NCBI GenBank assembly: GCA_030835825.1
Contig: JAURRA010000005.1
Span: 1 to 64,000, forward strand
DNA from: Flavobacteriaceae bacterium
GTDB taxonomy: Bacteria > Bacteroidota > Bacteroidia > Flavobacteriales > Flavobacteriaceae
DNA: 64,000 nucleotides
Direction: 5' to 3'
Below are positions 8,766 through 18,094 of this stretch, piece by piece. Each line of letters starts with the position of its first letter. The first letter of the stretch is position 1. Under the pieces are notes generated by a model, which saw only the letters and a program-made list of their open reading frames with translations, made no database searches and was not told where the DNA came from. The translations under genes and the position numbers were made by a program.

Positions 8766-9114
8766 ATGAATACACACCCCAACAGTTATCCCATAGGTCC
8801 TTACAAAAGAATGGAGGATTTTTCAGATGAGAAACGACTAGGGTAATCAATTTGTCTGGAAATGAAGCTATATCTTGAATCTCCCCGACGCCAACGATAT
8901 GGATCTCAGGGCATCGCTATACATCTTAGATGGTATTCATTATCGGTGGGCAAATCTGTTTCTTTCGGCAAGTGAACACGATTACAAAAAAATGGTTTTC
9001 CATCCCCAGTATCGGTTATAGTTCAGTTTAGAAGAACTGTTAAGCCAATATGCCTGGCATTGTAACCACCACTTAGCGCATATTGAACTAGCCATTAAGA
9101 GGAATTCGAATTAA
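8766..9114 (+). pseudogene. Decayed DinB/YfiT-like (DinB superfamily) gene
   Basis: The ATG at 8766 begins an N-terminus typical of YfiT-like DinB-superfamily proteins (SYPIGPYKRMEDFSDEKRL), but it hits a stop after about 26 codons. In another frame, from about 8890, the C-terminal half follows: DLRASLYILDGIHYRWANLF, then a TAG after FHPQYRL, then FSLEELLSQYAWHCNHHLAH, ending with TAA at 9112-9114. The His-rich metal-binding end is still clear. The middle of the usual domain, including its first metal-ligand helix, is missing. The locus is thus internally deleted, frameshifted and carries nonsense codons. It overlaps the convergent pheS stop by four bases. Confidence 0.75.
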
Positions 9115-10130
9115 AGTATGGATCTAAACTGAGACAAGAAGCGCACATCGTTTTCACTCAGCAGGCGAATGTCATCAACTTGATGTAACAATAGAGCAAT
9201 TCGATCTATCCCCATACCAAAAGCGAAGCCAGAATATTCTACCGGATCGATACCGCAGTTTTTGAGGACATTGGGATCTACCATGCCGCAACCCATTATT
9301 TCGAGCCAACCGGTTCCTTTAGTCATTTTATAATCGGTTTCCGTTTCTAGGCCCCAGTAAACATCAACTTCGGCACTGGGCTCTGTAAAGGGAAAATAGG
9401 AAGGTCTCAATCTGATTTTCGATTTGCCAAACATGGCTGTAGTGAAATATTGTAACGTTTGTTTCAAATCGGCAAAACTCACATCTTTATCGATATATAA
9501 CCCTTCTACCTGATGAAAAAAGCAATGTGAGCGCGCTGAAATAGCTTCGTTTCGATATACCCGTCCTGGCGAAATGGTGCGAATTGGAGGTTGATTGTTT
9601 TCCATATATCTCACTTGAACGGAACTGGTGTGTGTCCGCAGCAAAACATCTGGATTAGTTTGAATAAAAAAAGTATCCTGCATATCTCGAGCTGGATGAT
9701 GGCTAGGAAGATTCAAAGCTGTAAAATTGTGCCAATCATCCTCTATTTCTGGCCCTTCACTAATGTTGAAACCAATTCGAGAAAAGATCTCGATGATTTG
9801 ATTTTTAACCAAACTGATAGGGTGCTGTGACCCCACCGCGAAAGGTGTTCCTGGCTTCGTTAAATCGTCTTTTGGCTCTTGACTTTGATGTCCTGAGGCC
9901 CATTGTTCTTTCAATTCTTGAACTCTGTTTTGGGCTGCTGATTTAAGCGCATTTATGGCCAATCCAGCTGCTTTTTTATCGGCATTGGGAACCTCTTTAA
10001 AGGCTGCAAAAAGATCATTTAAAATACCCTTCTTGCCTAAAAATCTAATTCTAAATGCTTCAAGAGATGCTGGAGAATCGGCATGAAAGCCTTTCACCTC
10101 TTGAATATAAGCATTGACCTGATCAATCAT
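9111..10130 (-). CDS. pheS: Phenylalanine--tRNA ligase alpha subunit
   Basis: This is the catalytic alpha chain of the alpha2-beta2 phenylalanyl-tRNA synthetase. The 339-aa protein has the N-terminal helical coiled-coil region (about residues 1-90), then the class II core: FNISEGPEIEDDWHNFTALN, motif 2 around ISPGRVYRNEAISARSHCFF and motif 3 GFAFGMGIDRIALL. Length is normal. pheT is not adjacent, which is common in this group. It converges with the dead DinB-like gene. Confidence 0.97.
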   Translation of the reverse strand: MIDQVNAYIQEVKGFHADSPASLEAFRIRFLGKKGILNDLFAAFKEVPNADKKAAGLAINALKSAAQNRVQELKEQWASGHQSQEPKDDLTKPGTPFAVGSQHPISLVKNQIIEIFSRIGFNISEGPEIEDDWHNFTALNLPSHHPARDMQDTFFIQTNPDVLLRTHTSSVQVRYMENNQPPIRTISPGRVYRNEAISARSHCFFHQVEGLYIDKDVSFADLKQTLQYFTTAMFGKSKIRLRPSYFPFTEPSAEVDVYWGLETETDYKMTKGTGWLEIMGCGMVDPNVLKNCGIDPVEYSGFAFGMGIDRIALLLHQVDDIRLLSENDVRFLSQFRSIL

Positions 10131-10165
10131 AGTTTAATTTATACGTTTACAAAAATAACGAATCT

Positions 10166-10522
10166 TTATTCGATGAAGCCCGATGATAAAAAATAGTTAA
10201 CAATAGATTCCTTCATGAGTACACTCTGTTCGCCAGCCTTAAGGGGTGGTAATGGTTTTTCGACAGTATAATGGGGCCAGCCTTCCTCATCGACATAATC
10301 GAACTTATAATAACCATAGGGCTCTAAAACTTTACAAATAGCAATATGCAGCAATTCGAGTTTTTGATCTTTCTTATAATTACGATGTATCTGACCCAAT
10401 TCTTGAACCCCTATTAAAAACAAAATAGCATCGAGATCCATAGGTTCGCCATCACTAAATTGTGAAGACAATTTAGTCTGAATTTGCTCCCATTGATCTT
10501 TCAGAATTGGATCTCTTGACAT
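10166..10522 (-). CDS. Conserved hypothetical protein
   Basis: This 118-aa soluble protein begins MSRDPILKDQWEQIQ and ends NYFLSSGFIE. I chose the ATG at 10522 because a longer frame upstream would run into the divergent cvpA gene, and its translation there is low-quality. It has a helical N-terminal half and a segment with GYYKFDYVDEEGWPHYT. No catalytic motif is evident. Small proteins like this occur beside pheS and cvpA in related genomes, as far as I recall. Function unknown. Confidence 0.75.
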   Translation of the reverse strand: MSRDPILKDQWEQIQTKLSSQFSDGEPMDLDAILFLIGVQELGQIHRNYKKDQKLELLHIAICKVLEPYGYYKFDYVDEEGWPHYTVEKPLPPLKAGEQSVLMKESIVNYFLSSGFIE

Positions 10523-10540
10523 AGGTGCAAAAATAGATGC

Positions 10541-10548
10541 TATATTTG
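10541..10548 (+). promoter_or_regulatory. Probable -7 box of cvpA
   Basis: TATATTTG is a perfect match to the Bacteroidota -7 box TAnnTTTG, 14 bases before the GTG start at 10563. A TTG at 10516-10518 could be the -33 element, with a slightly long 22-base spacer. Confidence 0.4.
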
Positions 10549-10562
10549 TAGAAACCAACAGC

Positions 10563-11072
10563 GTGAATACAATTGATCTTATTATTAGTGCTGTCCTGAT
10601 TTTAGGATCTGTTCGAGGATTTTTCAAAGGATTTTTTGTAGAAGTCACCAGTGTTCTAGGCCTATTCTTAGGGGTATACATCAGCATCTCCTTTAATTCC
10701 GAAGCCACTACGCTCATTGCAAAGATATATTCTGGAAATACAGATTACATAGAAGTTATTGCTTTTGCACTCACCTTCATTGCCGTTCTACTTGTTGTAA
10801 ACGCTATTGGTAAAATACTGACCAAAATCGCAAATTTTTCAGCACTAGGCTTAGTCAATAAGTTAGCAGGCACTCTTTTTGGATTTCTCAAGTCTGGTTT
10901 AATATTGTGCGTGTTAACCATGATAGTATTGAAAATCAACACACATTTCACACTTATTTCTGAAGAAACTCTAGAAAACTCTGTGATGTTCTCTTATCTC
11001 GAACAAATGAGCATAATGCTTTGGAAAGGAATTGGAGACTACGAAGCTTTAATTCCCGGGGCGATATCCTAG
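10563..11072 (+). CDS. cvpA: CvpA family membrane protein
   Basis: This 169-aa inner-membrane protein has four predicted helices, beginning IDLIISAVLILGSVRGFFKG, the family's conserved N-terminal hairpin. CvpA homologues affect envelope tolerance and, in enterics, colicin V production; the molecular activity is unclear. Translation begins at GTG (10563). The gene is divergent from the hypothetical at 10522, with 40 bp between, and converges on batE. Confidence 0.88.
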   Translation: MNTIDLIISAVLILGSVRGFFKGFFVEVTSVLGLFLGVYISISFNSEATTLIAKIYSGNTDYIEVIAFALTFIAVLLVVNAIGKILTKIANFSALGLVNKLAGTLFGFLKSGLILCVLTMIVLKINTHFTLISEETLENSVMFSYLEQMSIMLWKGIGDYEALIPGAIS

Positions 11073-11091
11073 TGGAATGATAGAGGGTAAG

Positions 11092-11844
11092 CTAGAGCAA
11101 TTGAAAAGAAGACGTCTTGATCCACCCCGTTTTACCGTCCTCTAATTCTACTTTAGCCCATTCCGAATCATAATACTCCAAAACAAAAATTTTCAACCCT
11201 TCGTGAACATCAATAACCTTGTCGCTCAAGCTGTTTGGTTCAGTCGTTAAACTGTTTTGGCGGTCAAATATGATGGCTGGCTGATGGTTGTTGTCCAAAT
11301 TGTTTTTATGAAAAGTTAGTGTCAAAGTAATGCCAAAGACAAATAATGAGGTAAAGGCTACAATAAAAGATAGTCGCTTTCTTGTAGATCTATCAAACCA
11401 TATAAATAAAGAAAAACTCAGCACACAAATAATGAGTAAGGTAATGGAGGATATGGCCCACTGCTTGACAGTCAATCGATGAGTTACTGCCCTATTCAAA
11501 TTATCCCAGAAGGATGGGGGCATCGGAGAAATATCATCTATAGTTCGATTGTTGGCATAATTCAAATTATTGATTACCTCCTTATCCATGGGTAACAATT
11601 GCTTGGCTTTTTCGTAGTAGTAAATACTCGAAGCAACAGCTTCTTGCTTGTAATAAGCATTAGCCATATTGAAATACAACTCTCCTGAATGTTGTCCTGA
11701 ATCGACTATACTTTGATACACCTCAATCGCTTTTTGATAATCGCCTTGAAGGTAAAGGGCATTACCTTTATCGAATAGTTCATTCGATTGGGCAAAACAA
11801 GACAAACCAATAAACATCAATAAAAATACTATTCCCCTTTTCAT
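11092..11844 (-). CDS. batE: BatE: TPR and SH3-like aerotolerance protein
   Basis: This 250-aa protein has a signal peptide (to about residue 18), TPR repeats (NELFDKGNALYLQGDYQKAIEVYQ and SGELYFNMANAYYK), two membrane helices around residues 128-175 and a C-terminal SH3-like domain ending KTGWIKTSSFQLL. It is the last gene of the moxR/bat operon. In this phylum Bat proteins are thought to form a periplasmic and membrane complex linked to oxygen or envelope stress tolerance. Start is four bases after the batD stop. Confidence 0.9.
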   Translation of the reverse strand: MKRGIVFLLMFIGLSCFAQSNELFDKGNALYLQGDYQKAIEVYQSIVDSGQHSGELYFNMANAYYKQEAVASSIYYYEKAKQLLPMDKEVINNLNYANNRTIDDISPMPPSFWDNLNRAVTHRLTVKQWAISSITLLIICVLSFSLFIWFDRSTRKRLSFIVAFTSLFVFGITLTLTFHKNNLDNNHQPAIIFDRQNSLTTEPNSLSDKVIDVHEGLKIFVLEYYDSEWAKVELEDGKTGWIKTSSFQLL

Positions 11845-11848
11845 AAGT

Positions 11849-13606
11849 CTATATCTTACTGAGTTCTACAATTAATATTCTGGCACGCCCATAGTCTTTT
11901 GTCATACTGTCCAATGCACTTGGGGTATAGCGAGCAAATTCACAAGATTGCAACAGACTATTGAGCTCCGCAATTGTAGATGTATTAAACTTTTTATCTG
12001 TTAGTATTTTCTGTATGCCATCTTTATTCAATGCGCTAATGGAAACTTTCAGTTTCGACTTGAGCACGTTATACAAGGCCCGTTCTAGAGCAGCATAAAA
12101 CAATTTTGAGTCGCCCATAACGGATTTCGCCTCCTTCAAATAACGTTCCGCCTTTTTCCAATCAGCCTTACTCTTGGCGCCAATCAGGTCGGCACTGCGG
12201 GCATTTTTCATCTGTTTTAGCAATAAAACCAGAGGTAATATCAACAGCGGGACAAGTAGCCAAGTCCAAAAGGATTTTGAATTAAAAAACTTCTGTGTTA
12301 AAATCGGTTGAAGTGTTGTTTGATTTTTAAATCCCGAAAAGGCCCCAGTGTTTGATGTAGTCTTTGGTTTTGTCCTTAAATCTTCCGAAGCCGCATTGTT
12401 TACAGGACCATCTGTAACGTCAATGCTAATGGACTCACTAGAAATGGTTTGATAAGAATTAGTCTTGAGATTGAAGTAAGAAAAATTGACGTTCGGCAAA
12501 GGATATACGCCTCGAAAGGCCGGGACCACGGTATAATTTACGGTGACATCACCACTCATGCCCGATATATTTGTATTGATATTTTCTTTACGCTCTGGCT
12601 CATAGACCTCCAAAGAACTAGGGAGTTGAAATTCAGGCATTTTAAACAACTTCAAGTTACCCTTTCCAGCTACCTTGAGCTTCACTTGAAAGGCTTCTCC
12701 CGCTTTCAAAACCATCGGTGTAGCCGTCATTGAAAAATCGAATGACCCGACTGCTCCATTGAAATTTTCAGGCTTTCCAACCTCTGGCAAAGGTTTTACT
12801 CTAATGGTTCGTGATGGTGCTGTAATTGTTTTTCGAACGGTTTGCCTTAAAAACCCTCCGAACATATTTCGTCGCTGGGAGGGAACTTCTAAGCTAATAT
12901 CTAAAGAAAGAGGCTCAATGGTCAATTCGCCTTCTTTTTGGGGATATAACACCGCCCTAGAAACCATCACATAATTGTAAGGCTGGTTCTTAAAAGTGCC
13001 TTGTTCTATTTCTAGTTTATTTATTGGAATAATTTGGCTCCAAAAATTATTGTATTTAGGTTGATCGAGGATATTGAGGCCCGACAAATAAACATCGTTT
13101 GAAACGTACAGTTTATACACGACCGAAACCGCCTCATTCAAGTATGGATTAGCGTTCGACAATTCGGCCACCAATTCTATATTCTGGTCAGCCACATATT
13201 CGGGGTCATTAGGGTCCTTGGGTTGATCTACTGCGGCTGTTACAGTAACTTTTACTGGTTGTGATTTATAGACTTTTCCATCAACTTCAATGGTTGCTTG
13301 ATCGATATTAAATACCCCTTTACTTTTTGGTGATAAATAATAGCTGTAAGTTTTTGAATAGGAACTTCTGCCATTAATCCAAGAGTTGCTAATCGATTGG
13401 TTTGGACCTCCTACCAATAGAAATTGCTCAAAAGAAGGCGCAACAAAATTGTCTCCATCTTGGTTCATAATAAAATCCACCCTCAAACGTTCATTTATTC
13501 CTAACTGTGTTTTACTCACTTTTGTCTCAAAAGACACGCCGTCCTGAGCCAACACATCATGTGTCAGAATAAGAAACAAAAGGCAATATGTCAATAGTCT
13601 TACCAA
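11849..13606 (-). CDS. batD: BatD: oxygen tolerance protein
   Basis: This 585-aa BatD-family protein has an N-terminal signal peptide ending LTHDVLAQ and a long periplasmic beta-rich region with repeated Ig-like strands (for example VSFETKVSKTQLGINERLRV, and MVLKAGEAFQVKLKVAGKGN). A transmembrane helix sits near residue 448 (WTWLLVPLLILPLVLLL), followed by a cytoplasmic helical tail. It overlaps batC by seven bases. Its role is inferred from family and operon context. Confidence 0.92.
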   Translation of the reverse strand: MVRLLTYCLLFLILTHDVLAQDGVSFETKVSKTQLGINERLRVDFIMNQDGDNFVAPSFEQFLLVGGPNQSISNSWINGRSSYSKTYSYYLSPKSKGVFNIDQATIEVDGKVYKSQPVKVTVTAAVDQPKDPNDPEYVADQNIELVAELSNANPYLNEAVSVVYKLYVSNDVYLSGLNILDQPKYNNFWSQIIPINKLEIEQGTFKNQPYNYVMVSRAVLYPQKEGELTIEPLSLDISLEVPSQRRNMFGGFLRQTVRKTITAPSRTIRVKPLPEVGKPENFNGAVGSFDFSMTATPMVLKAGEAFQVKLKVAGKGNLKLFKMPEFQLPSSLEVYEPERKENINTNISGMSGDVTVNYTVVPAFRGVYPLPNVNFSYFNLKTNSYQTISSESISIDVTDGPVNNAASEDLRTKPKTTSNTGAFSGFKNQTTLQPILTQKFFNSKSFWTWLLVPLLILPLVLLLKQMKNARSADLIGAKSKADWKKAERYLKEAKSVMGDSKLFYAALERALYNVLKSKLKVSISALNKDGIQKILTDKKFNTSTIAELNSLLQSCEFARYTPSALDSMTKDYGRARILIVELSKI

Positions 13607-14373
13607 TCTTTACCCGTTTTAATGACTGCCCCTTTTTCCTTTTTAGCATTCATTTTTTCTTGAACTTTTTTCTCCTGATTGCTCATGGCTTCAAGTAAGC
13701 TTTTTATTTGTTGTTTGGACAACTGACTTGGTCTGGGCTGCAGCTTATTTTGATCGCCTTTCTTGTCATTCGGTTTGCCGTCTTTCTCTTGGTCCTTGCC
13801 GTCCTTTTCGTCTTGGTTTTTATCCTGCTGATCTTGATCTTTTTGGTCTTTCTTTTGGTCTTTGTCTTGCTGTTCTTTATCCTCGTTATTCTTATCTTTA
13901 TCGTCTTCGCCGTCGTTTCCTCCTTGCTCTTTGGCGCATTCTTGGGCTATAGCCAAATTATATCTAGACTCGTCGTCGGTTGGGTCATTGCGCAAAGCAT
14001 TTTTATATGCTTCCACAGCTTTCATGCAATCTTTTTGTTTCATTAAAGCATTCCCTAAATTGTGAAAAGCCAAATGGCGTTCTCTAGGAGTAGTAGCTCC
14101 TTGAGCGGCCTCAGAATGTCGTTGAAGCGCCTCGGGAAAGTAGCCGGAATTGTAATAGGCGTTCCCCAAATTATAGGGAGCCTGAGGCTTGGTTTCAGAA
14201 AGCGAAATAGCTCTACGATAGGACGCCTCGGCCTGAGAGAAGTTTTCGGATAGTTGCTTGTTTCCTTGATAAACCAAGTTGGTAACCCGTTGGTTTATCT
14301 TTATTGAATCTTGTGCTTTGCCCTCAGAAAGAGAGAGAAAAAGCAGTACAATAATATATATAGATCTAACCAT
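13600..14373 (-). CDS. batC: BatC: TPR protein with charged low-complexity tail
   Basis: I chose ATG at 14373 because it gives a clean signal peptide (MVRSIYIIVLLFLSLSEGKA). A longer in-frame start at 14433 would add a non-signal extension overlapping batB. Of 257 aa, residues about 35-145 form TPR repeats (PQAPYNLGNAYYNSGYFPEA, HLAFHNLGNALMKQKDCMKA). Residues about 151-210 are almost entirely D, E, K, Q, N and G. TPR proteins of this type are thought to scaffold the BatA/B VWA proteins in the periplasm. Confidence 0.9.
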   Translation of the reverse strand: MVRSIYIIVLLFLSLSEGKAQDSIKINQRVTNLVYQGNKQLSENFSQAEASYRRAISLSETKPQAPYNLGNAYYNSGYFPEALQRHSEAAQGATTPRERHLAFHNLGNALMKQKDCMKAVEAYKNALRNDPTDDESRYNLAIAQECAKEQGGNDGEDDKDKNNEDKEQQDKDQKKDQKDQDQQDKNQDEKDGKDQEKDGKPNDKKGDQNKLQPRPSQLSKQQIKSLLEAMSNQEKKVQEKMNAKKEKGAVIKTGKDW

Positions 14374-14429
14374 TTTGGATGAGATTTGAGAATAATTGCA
14401 TGAAATTAGTTCAAATTTTAATTTCAGTC

Positions 14430-15470
14430 TCATAAGTTTTCGTTAAAAAGATTTAATCTTTTTATCCATGCTGTCTTACGTTCGAGGAACAATACATCTA
14501 AGATCAAAAATAATATTCCTAACCCTAAAAACCATTGAAATTGATCTTTAAACTCGGCGAATTCTGTGGATTCAAACTCCTTTTTATCCATTTGACTCAA
14601 AATGTCTGTCACGCGTTCAACGACCTCATTTGTCGAATTTCCATCAATATAAAATCCGTTTGATGCCTCCGCAATTTCTTTTAAAGTAGATTCATTTCTT
14701 TTAGAGATGACCACTTCTCCATTTTGATCTTTTTTATAACTGATCATCACCCCGTTCTGTTTGATGGGTATGGGAACGCCTTGGTTTTCTCCAACGCCAA
14801 TTGAAAAAATTCTAATGCCGAGATCGGCAAGGTTCTCGGCCATTTCCTGAGCCGATATTTCACCATGATCTTCACCATCTGAAACAATGAATAAGATTCT
14901 ATTGGTTTGTGCCTCGTCGTTGTAATAGGTCTGAGCTAGTAATAAGGCTTGATCAATAGCTGTTCCTTGCGAACTCAACATATCTGTGGACAAGTTTTGG
15001 AGGAACATTTTTCCAACACCATAGTCAGTGGTAATGGGTAACTGAGGAAACGCTTTTCCTGCGTAGGCAATAATACCGATACGATCACTCACCAAATTAT
15101 TGATAATTTGGGAGACCAGTTGCTTAGCCTTTTCCAGTCGATTTGGCGCTACATCTTCGGCAAGCATACTTTTTGACACATCTACAGCAAATACAATATC
15201 AACACCTTCTCTCTTAACGGTTTCGAGCTTCGTTCCAATTTTTGGGTTCACCAATGCAAGCACCAGAAATAGGATTGTCAGGCACCTTAGAATCAACTTC
15301 AGGGTCGACTTAAATGATGATCGATCAGGGCTTAAATAATCAAAAAGAGCAGCGTCTGCAAACTGGCGTTGGACTTTAGACCTCCAGATATGGACTAACA
15401 GTGTCCCCAGTACAAACGTTGGAAGAGCCAATAATGCCCAAAACCATATTTGTTCTTCAAATTGATACAT
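14430..15470 (-). CDS. batB: BatB: VWA domain membrane protein
   Basis: This 346-aa protein has two N-terminal membrane helices, a VWA domain with an intact metal-binding MIDAS motif (FAVDVSKSM near residue 100; later GTAIDQAL and IVSDGEDHGE), and a C-terminal helix (WFLGLGILFLILDVLFL). VWA proteins bind partners through a coordinated metal ion. Its start codon shares one base with the batA stop (TGATG), so expression is coupled. Confidence 0.93.
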   Translation of the reverse strand: MYQFEEQIWFWALLALPTFVLGTLLVHIWRSKVQRQFADAALFDYLSPDRSSFKSTLKLILRCLTILFLVLALVNPKIGTKLETVKREGVDIVFAVDVSKSMLAEDVAPNRLEKAKQLVSQIINNLVSDRIGIIAYAGKAFPQLPITTDYGVGKMFLQNLSTDMLSSQGTAIDQALLLAQTYYNDEAQTNRILFIVSDGEDHGEISAQEMAENLADLGIRIFSIGVGENQGVPIPIKQNGVMISYKKDQNGEVVISKRNESTLKEIAEASNGFYIDGNSTNEVVERVTDILSQMDKKEFESTEFAEFKDQFQWFLGLGILFLILDVLFLERKTAWIKRLNLFNENL

Positions 15471-16462
15471 CAGAGCGCACTTTTAAAAAATGTTAAACGC
15501 AAAAACATTTCTAAAGCGAAAAGACTCAAGGCTAAAAGAACCAATGGCCTAAACAATTCTTCATACCGATAGTATTTAAATTCCTCAATTTCTGTCTTTT
15601 CCAATTGATTAATTTCATTGTAAATAGCCTCCAACTTGTCATTGTCTGTTGCCCTAAAATATTGACCTCCGGTTTTTTCAGCAATGGACTTTAGTAAGGT
15701 TTCGTCTATCTCTACTTGCATGCGGCGATACTGAAATTTCCCATCTGGAGAAATAGCGTATGGCGAAAGGGCTGTTCCATTGGTGCCAAGTCCAATGGTA
15801 TAAACTTTAATGCCATATTCTATAGCCAATTCACTTGCAGTGGTGGGATCAATGAATCCTGCATTATTAACGCCATCGGTCAGCAATATGATGATCTTAC
15901 TTTCTGCCTTGCTGTCTTTTAATCTATTTACGCCAGTGGCAAGCCCCATGCCAATGGCTGTACCCCCTTCTATTAGATTAGAGTAGCGGATGTCTTTCAA
16001 CGTACTGAGAACAATTGACTTGTCAGAGGTTATCGGAGTTTTTGTATAACTTTCTCCTGCATATTCAACCAAGCCTATACGGTCATTGGGCCGGCGAGAA
16101 ATGAAATCCGCCGCAACGCTTTTCAACGCCTCAAGTCTATTTGGGTTAAGGTCTTTGGCCAACATAGACGCCGAAACATCAATAGCCATCACGATATCTA
16201 TTCCTCTGGTTGTTTTGGTTTTGGAGGACACATCTACAGACTGTGGACGAGCCATGGCTAAAATTAATAAACATAACGCCAATAGTCTTAAGACTAACAT
16301 CAACTCATGTCCTCGTGATTGTCCTTTTCCAAAGCCTGCCGATCTGGAGATGGCAAGACTGGCCTTCCATTGTTTTCTCTGCCAAAAGAACCACAATCCT
16401 AACAACGGAATTACCGTCAATAGAATTAAGAAATACGGTGATGCGAGCTGAATGTTATTCAT
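15470..16462 (-). CDS. batA: BatA: VWA domain membrane protein
   Basis: This 330-aa paralogue of BatB has the same architecture: two N-terminal helices, then VWA with MIDAS DVSASM (AIDVSASMLAKDLNPNRLEA), TPITSD, GGTAIGMGL and LLTDGVNNAG, then a terminal helix. It lies directly after the BatD-like gene with no gap. BatA and BatB probably pair at the inner membrane. Confidence 0.93.
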   Translation of the reverse strand: MNNIQLASPYFLILLTVIPLLGLWFFWQRKQWKASLAISRSAGFGKGQSRGHELMLVLRLLALCLLILAMARPQSVDVSSKTKTTRGIDIVMAIDVSASMLAKDLNPNRLEALKSVAADFISRRPNDRIGLVEYAGESYTKTPITSDKSIVLSTLKDIRYSNLIEGGTAIGMGLATGVNRLKDSKAESKIIILLTDGVNNAGFIDPTTASELAIEYGIKVYTIGLGTNGTALSPYAISPDGKFQYRRMQVEIDETLLKSIAEKTGGQYFRATDNDKLEAIYNEINQLEKTEIEEFKYYRYEELFRPLVLLALSLFALEMFLRLTFFKSAL

Positions 16463-18094
16463 CTATTCGTCCTCTTTTTTTTCTTTTTTTAATAATTCAA
16501 TCGATCCTACAATACTATCCGAAATCTGTTCGGCATATATATCATCTTCTGGCCAAACCATGATCAATTCCTGAAGCGTGGTTTTCCCAGAAATGAAGTA
16601 AAACAAATTGAATGCTACCTTTTCTCCTGTGTGCCATTCCGCTGTACCAAATACCTTGAAGCCTTCGGCACCATTTGGAGTTTTAAAAGGCAATCGCTTT
16701 TCAAAAATGTTCTTCACCTCCTGATTCTCCCAATCCACAAATTGAGAGTCGAGTTTTTTAAGAACATCAAGCTTAACTTGAGTCGTGTCAATCACATGAG
16801 TAGATTTTACTTCTACTAAAGGCAGTTCGTCAGAATCAAGCATAATAAATTCAGAAATCCTCTGGCCAGCCTCAACATTTTGATCGGATGGGTTCGAAAT
16901 CCTTTGTAAAACTAATGGAGTTGTTATTGTAATTCCTGGGAATCCATATTCACTGGTTACCCAATCTGAAGTTTCCAATAAGCGCTTGTTTCTGTCGAAT
17001 GTCACGGTATCCCAAGCGTACTTTGGACTCTTAACTAACATAAAAACAGCAAATGCCAGAAATGGCAGTGTAGCTAGGGCAAATAAAATCATTCTGCGTC
17101 TCCGCAGTTTTTTGAGTCGTTGTTGCTCTTGCTGGTAGGCTAAGTCTCTAGCCAATTCCTCCGCAGTGGGTTCTGGTATCCCGTCGTTGATTTGACTGAT
17201 AGCCACATCGAAAGTTTGCCAGTCCATTCTTAATAGGTCTTTTTCTGGTAATGATTTGGCGAATTTTACCAAGTCACTCCGTTGGAGGACACGGGTAATA
17301 TTGTCCAAAACGGTATCCGAAATGTTCAATTGACCGCCATCTCGAATCAATCTCAGACGTCCTATTAATTCTTCTGTGGTACTTTCCAAGGCATGATCGT
17401 ATACCTTGCTCTCCAGAAATGATTTTAATACGAAGGTTAAGTGAGAGTAATACTTCTTAATGGTCTCTTGGTCATCGGCAGAAGCCTCGGCAATAGATAA
17501 GAGCGATTGTTTTGCTCTTTCAAAAGGCTCAAGTTGATCCATTGGGTCTTCGCGCGCTTTTCTCTGTTTCAAAAACACTAATGCTGCCCAGACAAAAACA
17601 CCCAATAATGCCGTAAATAACAAATATAACAGCCATGTCCAATCGGAAGTTTTAGATACGTCAATTATGGGCTTGATGTCGTATAATCCCTGTTTTGTCG
17701 TATCGACTTGAACGGTGTTAACCTGAACTTTTAGGGAGTCTGAAAAATGTATTTCATCACCTATTTGAACGGGTTGTCTTGGAATGGTATAAACTCCTGA
17801 GTCAAATTGTGTTAAGCCATAGGTGGTGATCAATTCAACAATAGCCTGTTTACGCACAGTGTCTGTCTTTGACCTGCTAATCACCTCCAAAGGAGCAAAG
17901 GTTTGTCCTTCTGGAAATACCACCAGTTCCGAGGAATCAACCTGAACCGTCAAGGTGTACAAAAGTTTTTCACCTATTCGGATGCTAGTCGTATCCATTG
18001 AGGCTTTAACATGTTGTCCAAAAGAAAAACTACTTACCAAGAGGCAAGCCCATAAACTCCTTTGAAAAATTGTATTTATGGCTCTAATCTTCAC
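16463..18094 (-). CDS. BatD-like membrane protein of the bat operon
   Basis: This 543-aa protein has a signal peptide (ending SFSFG), an N-terminal Ig-like beta region (VKASMDTTSIRIGEKLLYTL), a membrane helix near residue 155 (WTWLLYLLFTALLGVFVWAAL), a cytoplasmic helical domain, a second helix near residue 340 (MILFALATLPFLAFAVFML) and a C-terminal domain. Proteins in this slot between DUF58 and BatA genes are annotated as BatD-like or hypothetical; specific activity is unknown. It directly abuts both neighbours. Confidence 0.8.
   Translation of the reverse strand: MKIRAINTIFQRSLWACLLVSSFSFGQHVKASMDTTSIRIGEKLLYTLTVQVDSSELVVFPEGQTFAPLEVISRSKTDTVRKQAIVELITTYGLTQFDSGVYTIPRQPVQIGDEIHFSDSLKVQVNTVQVDTTKQGLYDIKPIIDVSKTSDWTWLLYLLFTALLGVFVWAALVFLKQRKAREDPMDQLEPFERAKQSLLSIAEASADDQETIKKYYSHLTFVLKSFLESKVYDHALESTTEELIGRLRLIRDGGQLNISDTVLDNITRVLQRSDLVKFAKSLPEKDLLRMDWQTFDVAISQINDGIPEPTAEELARDLAYQQEQQRLKKLRRRRMILFALATLPFLAFAVFMLVKSPKYAWDTVTFDRNKRLLETSDWVTSEYGFPGITITTPLVLQRISNPSDQNVEAGQRISEFIMLDSDELPLVEVKSTHVIDTTQVKLDVLKKLDSQFVDWENQEVKNIFEKRLPFKTPNGAEGFKVFGTAEWHTGEKVAFNLFYFISGKTTLQELIMVWPEDDIYAEQISDSIVGSIELLKKEKKEDE

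Noticed and set aside
10523-10717. N-terminal extension of the hypothetical at 10166-10522
   Set aside because: It would overlap the divergent cvpA, and its translation is low-quality antisense of that gene.
13708-14253. Plus-strand ORFs over batC
   Set aside because: They are antisense shadows of the low-complexity tail and TPR region of batC.
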